Assembly: GCA_017525805.1 (NCBI GenBank)
Contig: JAFXSH010000068.1
Coordinates: 1 to 64,000 of the forward strand
Reading direction: 5' to 3'
Source of the DNA: Clostridia bacterium
Lineage (GTDB): Bacteria; Bacillota_A; Clostridia; Christensenellales; Aristaeellaceae
DNA length: 64,000 nt
How positions within the stretch are numbered: the first letter of the stretch is position 1; every line of letters begins with the position of its first letter. Position numbers and translations under genes: made by a program. Positions 15,806 through 24,732 of this stretch are shown piece by piece. Below the pieces are notes generated by a model. It was not told the DNA's origin. It searched no databases and saw only the letters and a program-made list of their open reading frames with translations.

Positions 15806-17245
15806 TTATACGTTGATTTCCTGCGCTTGGACGGTTTGGCCTTCGTTCTCCGCCAAAATGGGCTGAATCACTTCGGCTAAATACTGTTTGGTTTGCTTTT
15901 CAGCGCAGCCGATGTAGTTTTCGGGGGAGAGGGAAGCGGTCAAAGTTTCTTCGTCCGTCTGGAAGGCGGGGTCGGCGGCAATGCGGGAAAGCAGGTCGCA
16001 GGGCTTGCCCTCCATTTTCACCGCGTTGGCGGCGGCGATGGAATGCACGCGGATACGTTCGTGCAGTTCCTGCCGGTCGCCGCCCCGTTCCACCGCGTCC
16101 ATCATGATGTTCTCGGTGGCCATGAAGGGCAGTTCTTCCTTTAAGTGTTTTTCGATCACCTTTTCATACACCACCAGGCCGGAAGCGATGTTCAGGTACA
16201 GGGACAGCACCGCGTCACAGCACAGGAACCCTTCCGCCAGGGACAGGCGGCGGTTGGCGCTGTCGTCCAACGTGCGCTCGAACCACTGCTCGGCGGCGGT
16301 CATGGCTCCATTCTGAGCGTTGGCGATCAAGAAGCGGGAGAGGGCGGTCATGCGCTCGGAGCGCATGGGGTTGCGCTTGTAGGCCATGGCGGAGGAACCG
16401 ATCTGGTTCTTTTCAAAGGGCTCCTCGATTTCCTTTTTGTGGGCCAGCAGGCGGATGTCGTTGGCGAACTTGTGGGCGCTCTGGCCGATTTGGGACAGGG
16501 CGTTCAGGATGCGGCTGTCCGTTTTCCGGGAATAGGTTTGGCCGGAGACGGGCACCGCTTTTTCAAAGCCCATTTTCTTGGCGATCAGGGGGTCGATGGC
16601 CCGAATCTTTTCATCGTCCCCGTGGAACAGCTCCACGAAGCTTGCCTGGGTGCCCGTGGTGCCCTTGCAGCCCAAGGGTTTCAAAGTGGACAGGCAGAAA
16701 TCGATTTCTTCCAGGTCCAACGTGAGGTCGTTGAGCCACAGGGTGGCCCGCTTGCCCACGGTGGTGGGCTGGGCGGACTGGAAATGGGTGAAAGCTAAGC
16801 AGGGCAGGCCCGCGTAGGTCTCCGCAAAGCCGGAAAGCGCCCGGATCACGGCGATCAACCGCTTGCGGATCAATTGCAGGGCATCCCGCAGGATCAGCAC
16901 GTCGGCGTTGTCGCCCACGTAGCAGCTTGTCGCGCCCAAATGGATGATGGGCCGGGCCGTGGGGCACTGTTCGCCCCAGGCGTGAATGTGGGCCATCACA
17001 TCGTGGCGCAGCTTTTTTTCATATTCCGCCGCGCGGTCAAAATCGATATCGTCCACGTGGGCGCGCATTTCGTTGATCTGTTCGCCGGTAATGGGCAGGC
17101 CCAATTCCTGCTCCGCTTCAGCCAGGATGATCCAAAGCTTCCGCCACAGGGAAAACTTGTTCTGGGCAGAAAACAGATACTGCATTTCCTTGCTGGCGTA
17201 GCGAGTGGAAAAGGGGGAGAGGTAACCGGTATTGTCCTGCGGCAT
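15806..17245 (-). CDS. purB: Adenylosuccinate lyase
   Basis: 479 residues. The fumarase/aspartase-superfamily signature [16 protein letters not shown] is present, as are [12 protein letters not shown] and GTTGTQASF, typical of PurB. The enzyme removes fumarate from SAICAR and adenylosuccinate in purine synthesis. ATG 17245 follows AGGAGG. A frame to 17350 runs through the promoter and is not real. The start [21 protein letters not shown] matches clostridial PurB. It is a single gene with its own promoter and terminator. Confidence 0.96.
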   Translation of the reverse strand: MPQDNTGYLSPFSTRYASKEMQYLFSAQNKFSLWRKLWIILAEAEQELGLPITGEQINEMRAHVDDIDFDRAAEYEKKLRHDVMAHIHAWGEQCPTARPIIHLGATSCYVGDNADVLILRDALQLIRKRLIAVIRALSGFAETYAGLPCLAFTHFQSAQPTTVGKRATLWLNDLTLDLEEIDFCLSTLKPLGCKGTTGTQASFVELFHGDDEKIRAIDPLIAKKMGFEKAVPVSGQTYSRKTDSRILNALSQIGQSAHKFANDIRLLAHKKEIEEPFEKNQIGSSAMAYKRNPMRSERMTALSRFLIANAQNGAMTAAEQWFERTLDDSANRRLSLAEGFLCCDAVLSLYLNIASGLVVYEKVIEKHLKEELPFMATENIMMDAVERGGDRQELHERIRVHSIAAANAVKMEGKPCDLLSRIAADPAFQTDEETLTASLSPENYIGCAEKQTKQYLAEVIQPILAENEGQTVQAQEINV

Positions 17246-17290
17246 AGGGCGCTGTCCTCCTGAAAAGTGCGTAATGGGAAACCAGGTAGG

Positions 17291-17319
17291 ATTATAGCAA
17301 AAAATACTCTCCGACGCAA
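17291..17319 (-). promoter_or_regulatory. purB promoter
   Basis: Minus strand: TTGCGT (17319-17314), 17 bases, TATAAT (17296-17291). The -35 and spacer lie inside the terminator hairpin of the upstream gene. Confidence 0.7.
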
Positions 17320-17330
17320 TCATCGGAGAG
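17299..17330 (-). terminator. Terminator of the CofE-like gene, overlapping the purB promoter
   Basis: CTCTCCGA/TCGGAGAG stem (17330-17307 on the minus strand) followed by TATTTTTTGC. Confidence 0.75.
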
Positions 17331-17353
17331 AAAAAGTGCAAAAAACGCAAAAA

Positions 17354-18100
17354 TCAGGAGAGGGGACGAATCAAAATGAGAGGCGTAAGCTCGTCGCCCT
17401 GGCCGGAGGGGTTGTCCTGCATGGCGTCCTGAATTTCTTCGTCGGTGAGCGGGAAACCCTTGCACTTGCCCAGCTGATCCCGCTGGAGGTCGTTGGCGTC
17501 CATGAGCACCACGGGAATGCCCGTTTCCTTGTACAACTGGTCACACAGCTCCACGGGGTTGCTGGGGTTGATCAGGGCCATTTCCTTGTATACGTCGAAG
17601 CTGGACCGGAAATAGAAGCCGTCGATGCCGCCCACGCCTTTGCCGCACACCTTGTAAAACACGCCGTGGACGCCGAAGGGTTTCGTGATGGCGGAAAGGA
17701 AGGTGGCAAGCAGCACCCGGGGCAGGCCGCAGATATCGATGACCAATTGCAGTTTGTAGGGCTCGTGCATACCGACGCCCGTGTGGTTGATGCCCGCGAA
17801 GCGCCACAGCAGATTGGCCCAGAAGCCGGGCTTCACTTCATCCCGGGTCTTTACGCTTTCCACGCACATGCACATGACCTTCGCGCCGAATGAAAGCACG
17901 TCGCCCTCCTTATACAGGGGGCGCACATATTTTTCCACCAGTTCCTTCTGGCTTTCGCCCCGTTGGACGAAATGGGTCTGAATAGCGAAGCGGTCGTATT
18001 TCCGGCCGTTCTTGCCGGTGACAATGCCACGGTCAAAATATACGATGCCGTTTTCCCCACGGCGCTGATCTTCCAGATTGCGGGATGGGATGATGCCCAT
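17354..18100 (-). CDS. CofE-like (coenzyme F420-0:gamma-glutamyl ligase domain) protein
   Basis: 248 residues. The pattern VVLMDANDLQRDQLGK and FGVHGVFYKVCGKGVGGIDGF recalls the CofE/F420 ligase-like proteins found in Firmicutes that do not make F420. ATG 18100 follows GGAGG at good distance. The longer frame to 18166 crosses the promoter. The true reaction is unknown; a gamma-glutamyl or related amide ligation is only suggested by the fold. Monocistronic with a consensus promoter and a terminator. Confidence 0.65.
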   Translation of the reverse strand: MGIIPSRNLEDQRRGENGIVYFDRGIVTGKNGRKYDRFAIQTHFVQRGESQKELVEKYVRPLYKEGDVLSFGAKVMCMCVESVKTRDEVKPGFWANLLWRFAGINHTGVGMHEPYKLQLVIDICGLPRVLLATFLSAITKPFGVHGVFYKVCGKGVGGIDGFYFRSSFDVYKEMALINPSNPVELCDQLYKETGIPVVLMDANDLQRDQLGKCKGFPLTDEEIQDAMQDNPSGQGDELTPLILIRPLS

Positions 18101-18137
18101 GGTCGTTACCTCCAAAACATGGAAAGAATATGCGGAT

Positions 18138-18166
18138 ATTTTACACCTCCCGCGCATAATTGTCAA
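18138..18166 (-). promoter_or_regulatory. Promoter of the CofE-like gene
   Basis: Minus strand: TTGACA (18166-18161), 17 bases, TAAAAT (18143-18138). Confidence 0.8.
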
Positions 18167-18201
18167 TCATCGCGCATAGCTTTGAGCGGGGAGGGATGCG
18201 C

Positions 18202-18450
18202 ATGGATACTGCTCATTGGAGCATGATCGGGCTGACGGCGGTGCTGCTGACAGTATTGTGGATGATTTCTGCTGCTTCTTCGCCTACAAACCGGTGGTAT
18301 CGATGGGGGCAAAGAATATTTTGGACGTTTTCGCTGCTGTGGGCCAGCGGCAGTCTGGGCGGGATCGGGCTGAACGGGGTGAACCTGATCACATCAAGCG
18401 TTCTGGGCTTGCCTGGGTATGCCGCCTTATGGGCGCTTGCCAGGTTATGA
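18202..18450 (+). CDS. BofA-like sporulation membrane protein
   Basis: 82 residues with two membrane segments (MIGLTAVLLTVLWMI and a C-terminal one). The C-terminal run NGVNLITSSVLGLPGYAALW matches the BofA hallmark (N..T...LG.PG). In Bacillus, BofA holds the SpoIVFB protease inactive until pro-sigma-K should be processed. ATG 18202 is six bases behind GGGGAGGG. The ATG at 18196 would have no room for a ribosome site. It converges with the gerC-like gene, overlapping it by six bases. Confidence 0.75.
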   Translation: MDTAHWSMIGLTAVLLTVLWMISAASSPTNRWYRWGQRIFWTFSLLWASGSLGGIGLNGVNLITSSVLGLPGYAALWALARL

Positions 18451-19578
18451 ACCACGTAACTGTACCGTTACCCGCACCTGAACTTGAGCTTCAGCATACA
18501 CATCCCGCCAGCGGAACGCTTCCCAGTCCTGCACAGTGAGAAAACGCCGGACTACAATTTGTCCAAAACCGGCACCATCACAGCGCATGGTTTGTAAATG
18601 GGTGATGAGGGATAGGATATCCTGTTCCAGCAGTGTTTGAACGGCTTTTTCGTCCGCTTCACTGCCTTGCGGATACTTGGCCTCGCAGTGAAGATCAACG
18701 CGCAGAATGGCGGGAGAGGAAGATATGTTCACATCCAGCGCGGCGGGACCTGAGGCGGTTACGTGAAGAGGTACGCCGTCCACCCGCACGGTGAGGGCTT
18801 CCACGTGCCCATCGATCAGATGCAGCAGCGCCATTTCATAGCCCGTCAGATACCCGCAGACGGAAACGCCGTTCGTGGCGGCGGCCCCGAACATTTCCAC
18901 GGCCTCGACGCTCTGCCGGGGCAAATCGCCCGCTTCGGCGGAGAGGGAATTATCCGCTTTCGGTTCATCCGCATTGGAAAAATCATTCACCGCGCCCAAG
19001 ATGAACAGGGGGTCCCGGAAACCGCCGTGCAAATCCCGCCGCCCGGCGCACAGGTCGGTATCCGGGGTAAAGCCCTTTCCGGCGTAATTGGCCAAGGTGT
19101 TTTCCGCGTAGCGGCTCAGGCGCATGCCAACGATGGGCTTTTGATTTTCTGAAAACGCCAAGGCGCTGCCCCGGCAGATGATCACCGCGGCGGAGCAGCG
19201 AAAGCGGGGCAGGGCGTCGATCTGGGTGAGAAGCTCCGCGAAATCCCGCTGCCTTGCGGCTTCGTCCCCGATGATCACTTCCCGCACCTGGGAGAAATTC
19301 AGCCGCCGGGGCGTGGTGGCGTTCAGCATGGAAACGGCGTCGGTGAAGCTGTGGCCCGTGGCTTCCAGCTGCATATAGCCCGCCTGCCCCTGACTGTCTC
19401 CCGCGCCGTTTCCGGCGGCGGCGGTGTTGGCGGGCACCTTCACCGCAACCGTAACATTTTCCTGTTCCATGCGGTCAATCGCCAGCACGATCACCAGCAG
19501 CTCTTCCTCCACGTTCCGCCCGGCGCAGCCGGACAGGAAGCAGAAAAGAAGCAGGAGAAAACACAGCAAACGCTTCAT
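18445..19578 (-). CDS. gerC: Ger(x)C family spore germination lipoprotein
   Basis: 377 residues. The signal peptide ends in a lipobox FLSGC (lipidated C18). A GerC N-terminal domain (ELLVIVLAIDRMEQENVTV, then TPRRLNFSQVREVIIGDEAA) and a C-terminal part follow. GerC proteins form the outer lipoprotein subunit of the inner-spore-membrane nutrient receptor. The start overlaps the gerB-like gene by four bases, so the genes are translationally coupled. The nutrient sensed cannot be predicted. Confidence 0.92.
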   Translation of the reverse strand: MKRLLCFLLLLFCFLSGCAGRNVEEELLVIVLAIDRMEQENVTVAVKVPANTAAAGNGAGDSQGQAGYMQLEATGHSFTDAVSMLNATTPRRLNFSQVREVIIGDEAARQRDFAELLTQIDALPRFRCSAAVIICRGSALAFSENQKPIVGMRLSRYAENTLANYAGKGFTPDTDLCAGRRDLHGGFRDPLFILGAVNDFSNADEPKADNSLSAEAGDLPRQSVEAVEMFGAAATNGVSVCGYLTGYEMALLHLIDGHVEALTVRVDGVPLHVTASGPAALDVNISSSPAILRVDLHCEAKYPQGSEADEKAVQTLLEQDILSLITHLQTMRCDGAGFGQIVVRRFLTVQDWEAFRWRDVYAEAQVQVRVTVQLRGS

Positions 19579-20702
19579 GCGGAACCCTCCGGCGCGTCCG
19601 TTTTCTTTTTATTGCGGATCATGCTGCACAGGCACAGCAGAACCAGCAGCACGAAATAGGCGGCGGCCCGCCAGGGCGCGGCGGCGGCAAGCAGATCCTG
19701 CATGGCATCCGGGTCGATCACGCAGGCGGGAACTAACAGAAACAGCAGCGCGGCGTGAAGAAAACGCGGCGTTTTTTGTTTCCCGCCGGATTGGGAAAGC
19801 GCGCTCACGGCCTGGGATGTGCTGTACGCGACCGCCGCCAGCAGCAGAAGCATCAGGCTGATCACCTCCAGGCTCCAGGCGGGCACCGAGGGCGTCATAT
19901 GCACCATGAGCAGCATGCGCCAGCCGAGGCTTTCCGGCCTTTGCATCACGTATACCGGCATGAGCCACACTGAAGCCAGATAGGTGATGGTACCGAAAGC
20001 CAGCGCTGACAGGGGAGCGCGAAGGGCGGAAAAAAAGCCCCGGGGCGGTTCGGTCTCTTGACGATCCAGCAGCGGCCACATGGCGGAGGCAGCGGCTCCG
20101 CTCATCCACAGCACCCCTTGCAGGATAGAAACGGGGCCCCAGCCCAGCAGTGGAAAAAAATGGGCCGCGCTGCCGTGGGGAACGGAGATGATCACGCAAT
20201 ACAGGAGCAGCGCGAAAATCAGCCATTTGAGGGGCCGGGAAAGGCGATAAAGGCTATCCTCCTCTCCACCTCCCAAGGCGCAGAACAGCGCCGCCGCAAG
20301 CGCCACGGCTGCTCTGCCGAAATCGGGCATCACATCCCGCACTACGGCGCATAGGGTAAAGAAAGCCAGCTGGGCATCCATGAGGTGCAGCAGGAAGAAG
20401 CAGAGGAAAAAGGCTTTCGCCCCACTTGTTCCCGCCGCCGACGCCGTGACCGACAGCCCCGTTTTTTTCCGGCGGGCGAGGAACCAGCCCGGCAGAAAAA
20501 ACAACGGGAGCATCAATGCCGTCAGCAGCGTGGAAAGATATCCCGGCGTGCTCACATACCCGTACAGATACAGGGAAAAGCCGATGGAAAGCTGGGCGTA
20601 CACGCTCAAAGCATTCAGGCTGCTTTTGTCCCGAAGGGAAGCCGCCCGCCGCTGATTGATCATCCGCGCCGGGCTGTGAACGGTTGTTGTGGTCTGTCCC
20701 AT
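19575..20702 (-). CDS. gerB: GerB family spore germination permease
   Basis: 375 residues, about ten hydrophobic helices, of the amino-acid/polyamine/organocation type seen in GerAB/GerBB/GerKB. The start is ATG 20702, with AAGGAG upstream. Its A overlaps the last base of the gerA-like stop codon (TAATG). A frame to 20801 reads antisense-like basic sequence and is not used. In the receptor this subunit is thought to bind the germinant. Confidence 0.9.
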   Translation of the reverse strand: MGQTTTTVHSPARMINQRRAASLRDKSSLNALSVYAQLSIGFSLYLYGYVSTPGYLSTLLTALMLPLFFLPGWFLARRKKTGLSVTASAAGTSGAKAFFLCFFLLHLMDAQLAFFTLCAVVRDVMPDFGRAAVALAAALFCALGGGEEDSLYRLSRPLKWLIFALLLYCVIISVPHGSAAHFFPLLGWGPVSILQGVLWMSGAAASAMWPLLDRQETEPPRGFFSALRAPLSALAFGTITYLASVWLMPVYVMQRPESLGWRMLLMVHMTPSVPAWSLEVISLMLLLLAAVAYSTSQAVSALSQSGGKQKTPRFLHAALLFLLVPACVIDPDAMQDLLAAAAPWRAAAYFVLLVLLCLCSMIRNKKKTDAPEGSA

Positions 20703-22228
20703 TACGGCTTCTCCTTGGGCCGGTCCCAGGCGCGCATGGGGCCGATAACCCGGTTCATGTGGAAGGGATTGGCGATGGCCCCCCGCAGCCGCTGCCGCCA
20801 TACCGGCATGCGCAGCACGGCATCCGGGTTGGCGGGACGCTTGGGCGCGAGGGGGGCAAAGTAGGGCTGGCCCAAGCTGGTCAGGCGGAAAGCGCGCAAA
20901 AGCAGGCAGAACAGCACCAGGGTCATCCCCAAATACCCTCCTATTCCCGCGCCGATCGCCAGGGCGAGCTGAATGATCCGGATGGAGAGCGTCAGGGAAA
21001 AAGAGGGCGCGGCGTAACTGCCAAGGCCGCTTAGGGCCACCACGATCAGCACCAGGGGGCTGATGAGCTCCGCCTCCACCACCGCCTGACCCAAGATCAG
21101 CCCGCCCACGATGGACAGGCTGGCCCCCATGGCCCCTGGCACCCGAATGCCCGCCTCATTGATCAGGCTGAATACCAGCAGCATGATCAGCAGGGAGGGA
21201 AACAGGGAAAGGGGCACCTTGGCCTGGCTTTCGATCACCGAAGTGAGCAGGGAAAGGCTCATGCCCTCCGGGTGGTATACGGTCAAGGCGATGAACACGG
21301 CAGGCAGCAAAAGGGATATGCCCATGCCGATCAGACGCAGCAGGCGCAGGAAGGTGCCGTACTGCCAGCGCAGGGCGGAATCGTCCGGCGCGTGGAAAAA
21401 ATGCAGGAAACCGGCGGGCAAGGCCAGAACCTGGGGCGCGTTTTCCATCAGCAGCACGATCTGCCCTTCGTTGAGGAAGCTTACCGCCCGGTCGGGCCGC
21501 TCCGTCGCCACGGCCTGGGGCAGCAGGGCAAAGGGGCTGTCCTCGATCAACTGTTCTAACATGCCCAAACTGGATACATAATCTGCGTTGCAGCCAGCGA
21601 TCCGGCGGCGCGTTTCTTCCACGTTATCTCTGCGGGCGACACCGTCCAAATACAGCATACACAGCCGCACGGGCACCTTGTTTCCCACGGTGATTTGCTC
21701 GCTGATCAGGGCGGGGGTGCGCAGCATCCGGCGCAAAAGCACCGTATTATCCCGCAGGGATTCCATAAACCCCTCGTGGGGCCCTGCCACCACCGATTCG
21801 TTGACCGGTTCGCTTACCGCGCGTTTCACAAAGCCCTTGGCTTCGGCAATCAGCGCGCCGGGCATGGTATCCACGATCAGGGCGGCGTCCCCGCTGAACA
21901 CCCGGTTAATCAGCGTGGAAAGCTGAGAAGTGGGCGTAATGGAGGAAAGGGGAAGCACCGTTTCACACAGGTACGCATCCAGCGGCGTGCCGTCCGAAGG
22001 AGAGGCGGCCTTCAAAAGCGGGTCCAATAAGAAGCGCTGGAGCGTTTCGCTGTCCGAAAGCCCGTCCACATACAGCAGCGCCGCCTTTTGCCCCATGGCT
22101 TCAAACTGCCGCAGGATCACGTCCTCGCTTTCTTCCGCGTGGGCCGCTTGGCGAATCAGACGGATATTCTGCTGGTATTGCTCCGTCAGCACGCCGTTTT
22201 GCAGGGGTATCCAGGCGTTTTCTTCCAT
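20702..22228 (-). CDS. gerA: GerA family spore germination protein
   Basis: 508 residues. The N-terminal soluble domain contains the family run MLRTPALISEQITVGNKVP, with LYVDGLSDSETLQRFLLDPL before it. The C-terminal half has five or so membrane helices starting near FHAPDDSALRWQYGTFLRLLR. This is subunit A of the germinant receptor, recently shown for Bacillus to form an ion channel. ATG follows AAAGGAGCG. It is first in the gerA-gerB-gerC operon. Confidence 0.93.
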   Translation of the reverse strand: MEENAWIPLQNGVLTEQYQQNIRLIRQAAHAEESEDVILRQFEAMGQKAALLYVDGLSDSETLQRFLLDPLLKAASPSDGTPLDAYLCETVLPLSSITPTSQLSTLINRVFSGDAALIVDTMPGALIAEAKGFVKRAVSEPVNESVVAGPHEGFMESLRDNTVLLRRMLRTPALISEQITVGNKVPVRLCMLYLDGVARRDNVEETRRRIAGCNADYVSSLGMLEQLIEDSPFALLPQAVATERPDRAVSFLNEGQIVLLMENAPQVLALPAGFLHFFHAPDDSALRWQYGTFLRLLRLIGMGISLLLPAVFIALTVYHPEGMSLSLLTSVIESQAKVPLSLFPSLLIMLLVFSLINEAGIRVPGAMGASLSIVGGLILGQAVVEAELISPLVLIVVALSGLGSYAAPSFSLTLSIRIIQLALAIGAGIGGYLGMTLVLFCLLLRAFRLTSLGQPYFAPLAPKRPANPDAVLRMPVWRQRLRGAIANPFHMNRVIGPMRAWDRPKEKP

Positions 22229-22256
22229 GCGCGCCGCTCCTTTCCTGTTTTACAGA

Positions 22257-22286
22257 CAGTATGACAGAAAAAGGCGGGTTTTATAC
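22257..22286 (-). promoter_or_regulatory. Possible forespore (sigma-G/F-type) promoter of the ger operon
   Basis: Minus strand GTATAA (22286-22281), 17 bases, CATACTG (22263-22257). The -35 GTATA and -10 CATACT resemble forespore sigma factor sites, in keeping with gerA-type operons. No clear vegetative promoter is seen. Confidence 0.4.
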
Positions 22287-22369
22287 GGCTTTGATGAAAG
22301 CGAAGGATTTGCAAAAACAGGCCGCGTATAGTAAATATGGATGAAATTTGAGGCGGGGGGAGGCAGTCT

Positions 22370-22621
22370 GTGCCGGAAATCACCTATCAGTGGACGGATG
22401 GAAGCCATCCGGCGTTCCGGCATTTTTACGCGGTGACGGAGGCGTATTACAGCCGGATCGTGGGCGGAAAAGAAAACCGCGCGTCGTTTATCTCCTTCAA
22501 CGCCTCCGCGCTCATGGATCAAATCGAAGAAAAAGCGCGGGATTTGGGCTTTTGCCGCGTCGTTTTGCAGACCCGGCCCATCATGCCGGACGCTGTTTGC
22601 TGCGCGAAAACCCTGCAATAA
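22370..22621 (+). pseudogene. Internally deleted GNAT acetyltransferase remnant
   Basis: 83 codons from GTG with GGGAGG upstream. The first part (YQWTDGSHPAFRHFYAVTEA, IVGGKENRASF) looks like the start of a GNAT family enzyme. The second part (QIEEKARDLGFCRVVLQTRP, IMPDAV) looks like the helix and strand after the acetyl-CoA loop. The stretch expected between them, including the acetyl-CoA binding loop, is missing, and most of the C-terminus after DAV is also gone (ends CCAKTLQ). Reading frame and ribosome site survive. This is most likely a decayed gene with two in-frame deletions. The comparison with full-length relatives is from memory. Confidence 0.5.
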
Positions 22622-22635
22622 GGAGGGAAAAACCT

Positions 22636-22824
22636 ATGGCGAAAATGGCTTTGATCCTGCTGGCGGTTTGTATGCTGACGGCCAGCGCGGGTGCTGAAAC
22701 ATTGGATGCCGGCAGCCTCAGGGAAGCGCGCCGGGCAGTATGGAACGCCTATCGGGAGGAGCAGCAGCGGGATGACCGGCTCCTTTCGGAAACAGCGGGG
22801 GATGTTACGTGCATTGTTCTTTGA
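22636..22824 (+). CDS. Small secreted protein of unknown function
   Basis: 62 residues from ATG with AGGAGG nine bases upstream, directly behind the GNAT remnant. A signal peptide is clear (MAKMALILLAVCMLTASAGA, cleavage likely before ETLD). The mature part is short, charged and helical (REARRAVWNAYREEQQRDDR) and ends TCIVL. I do not recognise a family. A longer frame from 22348 lacks a good site. Confidence 0.55.
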   Translation: MAKMALILLAVCMLTASAGAETLDAGSLREARRAVWNAYREEQQRDDRLLSETAGDVTCIVL

Positions 22825-22836
22825 TTGTTCTGCCCC

Positions 22837-22865
22837 TTGACAAGAAACGGATTATCCCTTAAAAT
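22837..22865 (+). promoter_or_regulatory. Strong promoter ahead of the ammonium transporter
   Basis: TTGACA (22837-22842), 17 bases, TAAAAT (22860-22865). Confidence 0.8.
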
Positions 22866-22879
22866 GCTCTCATTCCAGC

Positions 22880-22920
22880 AAGGCGCAAGGGTGTGCTTGA
22901 ACGCACCCGGCGCCTTTTTT
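22880..22920 (+). terminator. Terminator immediately after the amtB promoter (possible attenuator)
   Basis: AAGGCGC/GCGCCTT outer stem with GGGTG/CACCC inner pairing, then TTTTTT. It starts only some ten bases after the expected transcription start, so most transcripts from this promoter would stop here unless terminator folding is prevented. It may simply end the preceding gene. Confidence 0.7.
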
Positions 22921-22954
22921 GTTGGAAATTTTTACGGAAACGGAAGTGAGAAGT

Positions 22955-24658
22955 ATGACGTATTCTCCCGCGAACACGATCTGGGTGCTGTTGGGCGCCG
23001 CCCTGGTTTTCTTCATGCAGGCGGGCTTTGCCATGTGCGAAGCTGGCTTCACCCGGGCCAAGAACACCGGCAATATTTTGATGAAAAACCTGATGGACTT
23101 TTGTATCGGCACGCCGCTTTACTGGCTGTTCGGCTACGGCATCATGTTCGGCGCGGGCACGGCGCTGTTTGGCTGGATCGATCCTTTCATTATGAAGGAT
23201 TACAGCCACGTGCTCCCCGCCGGAGTGCCCCTGTGGGCCTACGCCATTTTCCAGACGGTATTCTGCGCCACCTCCGCCACCATCGTATCCGGGGCCATGG
23301 CGGAGCGCACCAAGTTTTCCGCTTACTGCATCTATTCCGCCGCCATTTCCCTGTTCATTTATCCGGTGTCCGGCCACTGGATCTGGGGCGGCGGCTGGCT
23401 GGCCGAAATGGGCTTCCATGATTTCGCCGGTTCCACCGCCGTGCATATGGTGGGCGGCGTGTGCGCCCTGATCGGGGCCAAAATGTTAGGGCCCCGCGTG
23501 GGCAAGTATGGGAAGGACGGAAAGCCCAAGGCCATTCTGGGCCACAACCTGTCCATCGCCGCTTTGGGCGTGTTCATCCTGTGGTTCTGCTGGTTTGGCT
23601 TTAACGGCGCCTCCACCGTGGGCATGGACAGCGACGAGCTGATCGAATCCGCCGGTCTGGTGTTCTTCAACACCAACTTAGCCGCCGCTGTTGCAACTCT
23701 GGTGACCATGCTGTTCACCTGGCTGCGCTACGGCAAGCCCGACGTATCCATGACTTTTAACGCGGCCTTGGCCGGGCTGGTTGGCATCACGGCGGGCTGC
23801 GACGCGGTGAACCCCTTCGGGGCCGCCCTGATCGGCCTGGTTTGCGGCTTCGCGGTGGTCCTGAGCGTGGAGCTCTTTGATAAGGTGATCAAGATCGACG
23901 ACCCGGTGGGCGCGATTTCCGTGCACGGCGTGTGCGGCGCGCTGGGCACCATCCTGACCGGCTTCTTCGCCACCGGCGTTTCCACTATGAAGGGCGTATT
24001 TTACGGCGGCGGGTTCAAATTCCTGGGAATCCAGTGCTTGGGCGTGCTGTGCACCATCGCCTGGACCGCTGTGGTGATCACTTTGGTTTTCGTCCTCATT
24101 AAAAAGACCATCGGCCTGCGTGCTGACGCCGCCGATGAGATCATGGGCCTGGACCGTTCCGAACACGGCTTGCCCACCGCCTACGCGGGCTTTGCCATCA
24201 CGCCGGACGGCGGCATCGCCGAAACGGAAGCGCTGCCCGTGCCCGCGGAAGCGCCCGCTGTGGAAGCCGCTCCCCGCAAAGCAAAAGAAAAAGCACCCGA
24301 CGCGCCGGTTTATACGCGGGTGCAGATCATCTGCCGTCCCGGCAGTCTGGAAAGCCTGAAAGCAGCTATGAACAAGATCGGCATCACCGGCATGACCGTC
24401 ACCAACGTGATGGGCTACGGCATGCAGAAGGGCAAGCCGGAGTATTACCGCGGCACGCCGGTGGAAGTGACGCTGCTGCCCAAGGTACAGGTGGATATCG
24501 TGGTGAGCAAGGTGCCCGTGCGCACGGTGATCGACACTGCCCGGAGCGTGCTGCATACCGGCCATATTGGCGACGGCAAGATCTTCGTGCAGGATGTGGA
24601 GAACGTGGTGCGCGTCCGCACGGGCGAGGAAGGCTACGACGCTTTGCAGTCGGAATGA
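22955..24658 (+). CDS. amt: Ammonium transporter with C-terminal PII signal domain
   Basis: 567 residues. Residues 1 to about 395 are an Amt/MEP channel (FMQAGFAMCEAGFTRAKN, DFAGSTAVHMVGG, FGFNGAS, ISVHGVCGALGTI). A charged, proline-alanine-rich linker (about 400-450) leads to a full PII domain (about 451-560) with VQIICRPGSLESLKAAM, GHIGDGKIFV and RVRTGEEG. In the T-loop, QKGKPEYYRGTPVEV has valine where the uridylylated tyrosine of GlnB stands, so control by uridylylation is unlikely. PII normally blocks AmtB by inserting its T-loop; fusion would make this intramolecular. ATG 22955 follows GGAAG weakly; an in-frame GTG at 22946 is possible. Confidence 0.92.
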   Translation: MTYSPANTIWVLLGAALVFFMQAGFAMCEAGFTRAKNTGNILMKNLMDFCIGTPLYWLFGYGIMFGAGTALFGWIDPFIMKDYSHVLPAGVPLWAYAIFQTVFCATSATIVSGAMAERTKFSAYCIYSAAISLFIYPVSGHWIWGGGWLAEMGFHDFAGSTAVHMVGGVCALIGAKMLGPRVGKYGKDGKPKAILGHNLSIAALGVFILWFCWFGFNGASTVGMDSDELIESAGLVFFNTNLAAAVATLVTMLFTWLRYGKPDVSMTFNAALAGLVGITAGCDAVNPFGAALIGLVCGFAVVLSVELFDKVIKIDDPVGAISVHGVCGALGTILTGFFATGVSTMKGVFYGGGFKFLGIQCLGVLCTIAWTAVVITLVFVLIKKTIGLRADAADEIMGLDRSEHGLPTAYAGFAITPDGGIAETEALPVPAEAPAVEAAPRKAKEKAPDAPVYTRVQIICRPGSLESLKAAMNKIGITGMTVTNVMGYGMQKGKPEYYRGTPVEVTLLPKVQVDIVVSKVPVRTVIDTARSVLHTGHIGDGKIFVQDVENVVRVRTGEEGYDALQSE

Positions 24659-24689
24659 ATTCTGACCGTGAATGATAAAACATAAAAAA

Positions 24690-24730
24690 CGGCGTGGATT
24701 GCAGACCGGATCGGCTGAAATCCACGCCGG
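24690..24730 (-). terminator. Terminator shared by amt and rnz, strongest on the minus strand
   Basis: CGGCGTGGATT/AATCCACGCCG stem. On the minus strand it is followed by TTTTTTATG. On the plus strand only GGTTTCATTT follows. Confidence 0.75.
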
Positions 24731-24732
24731 TT

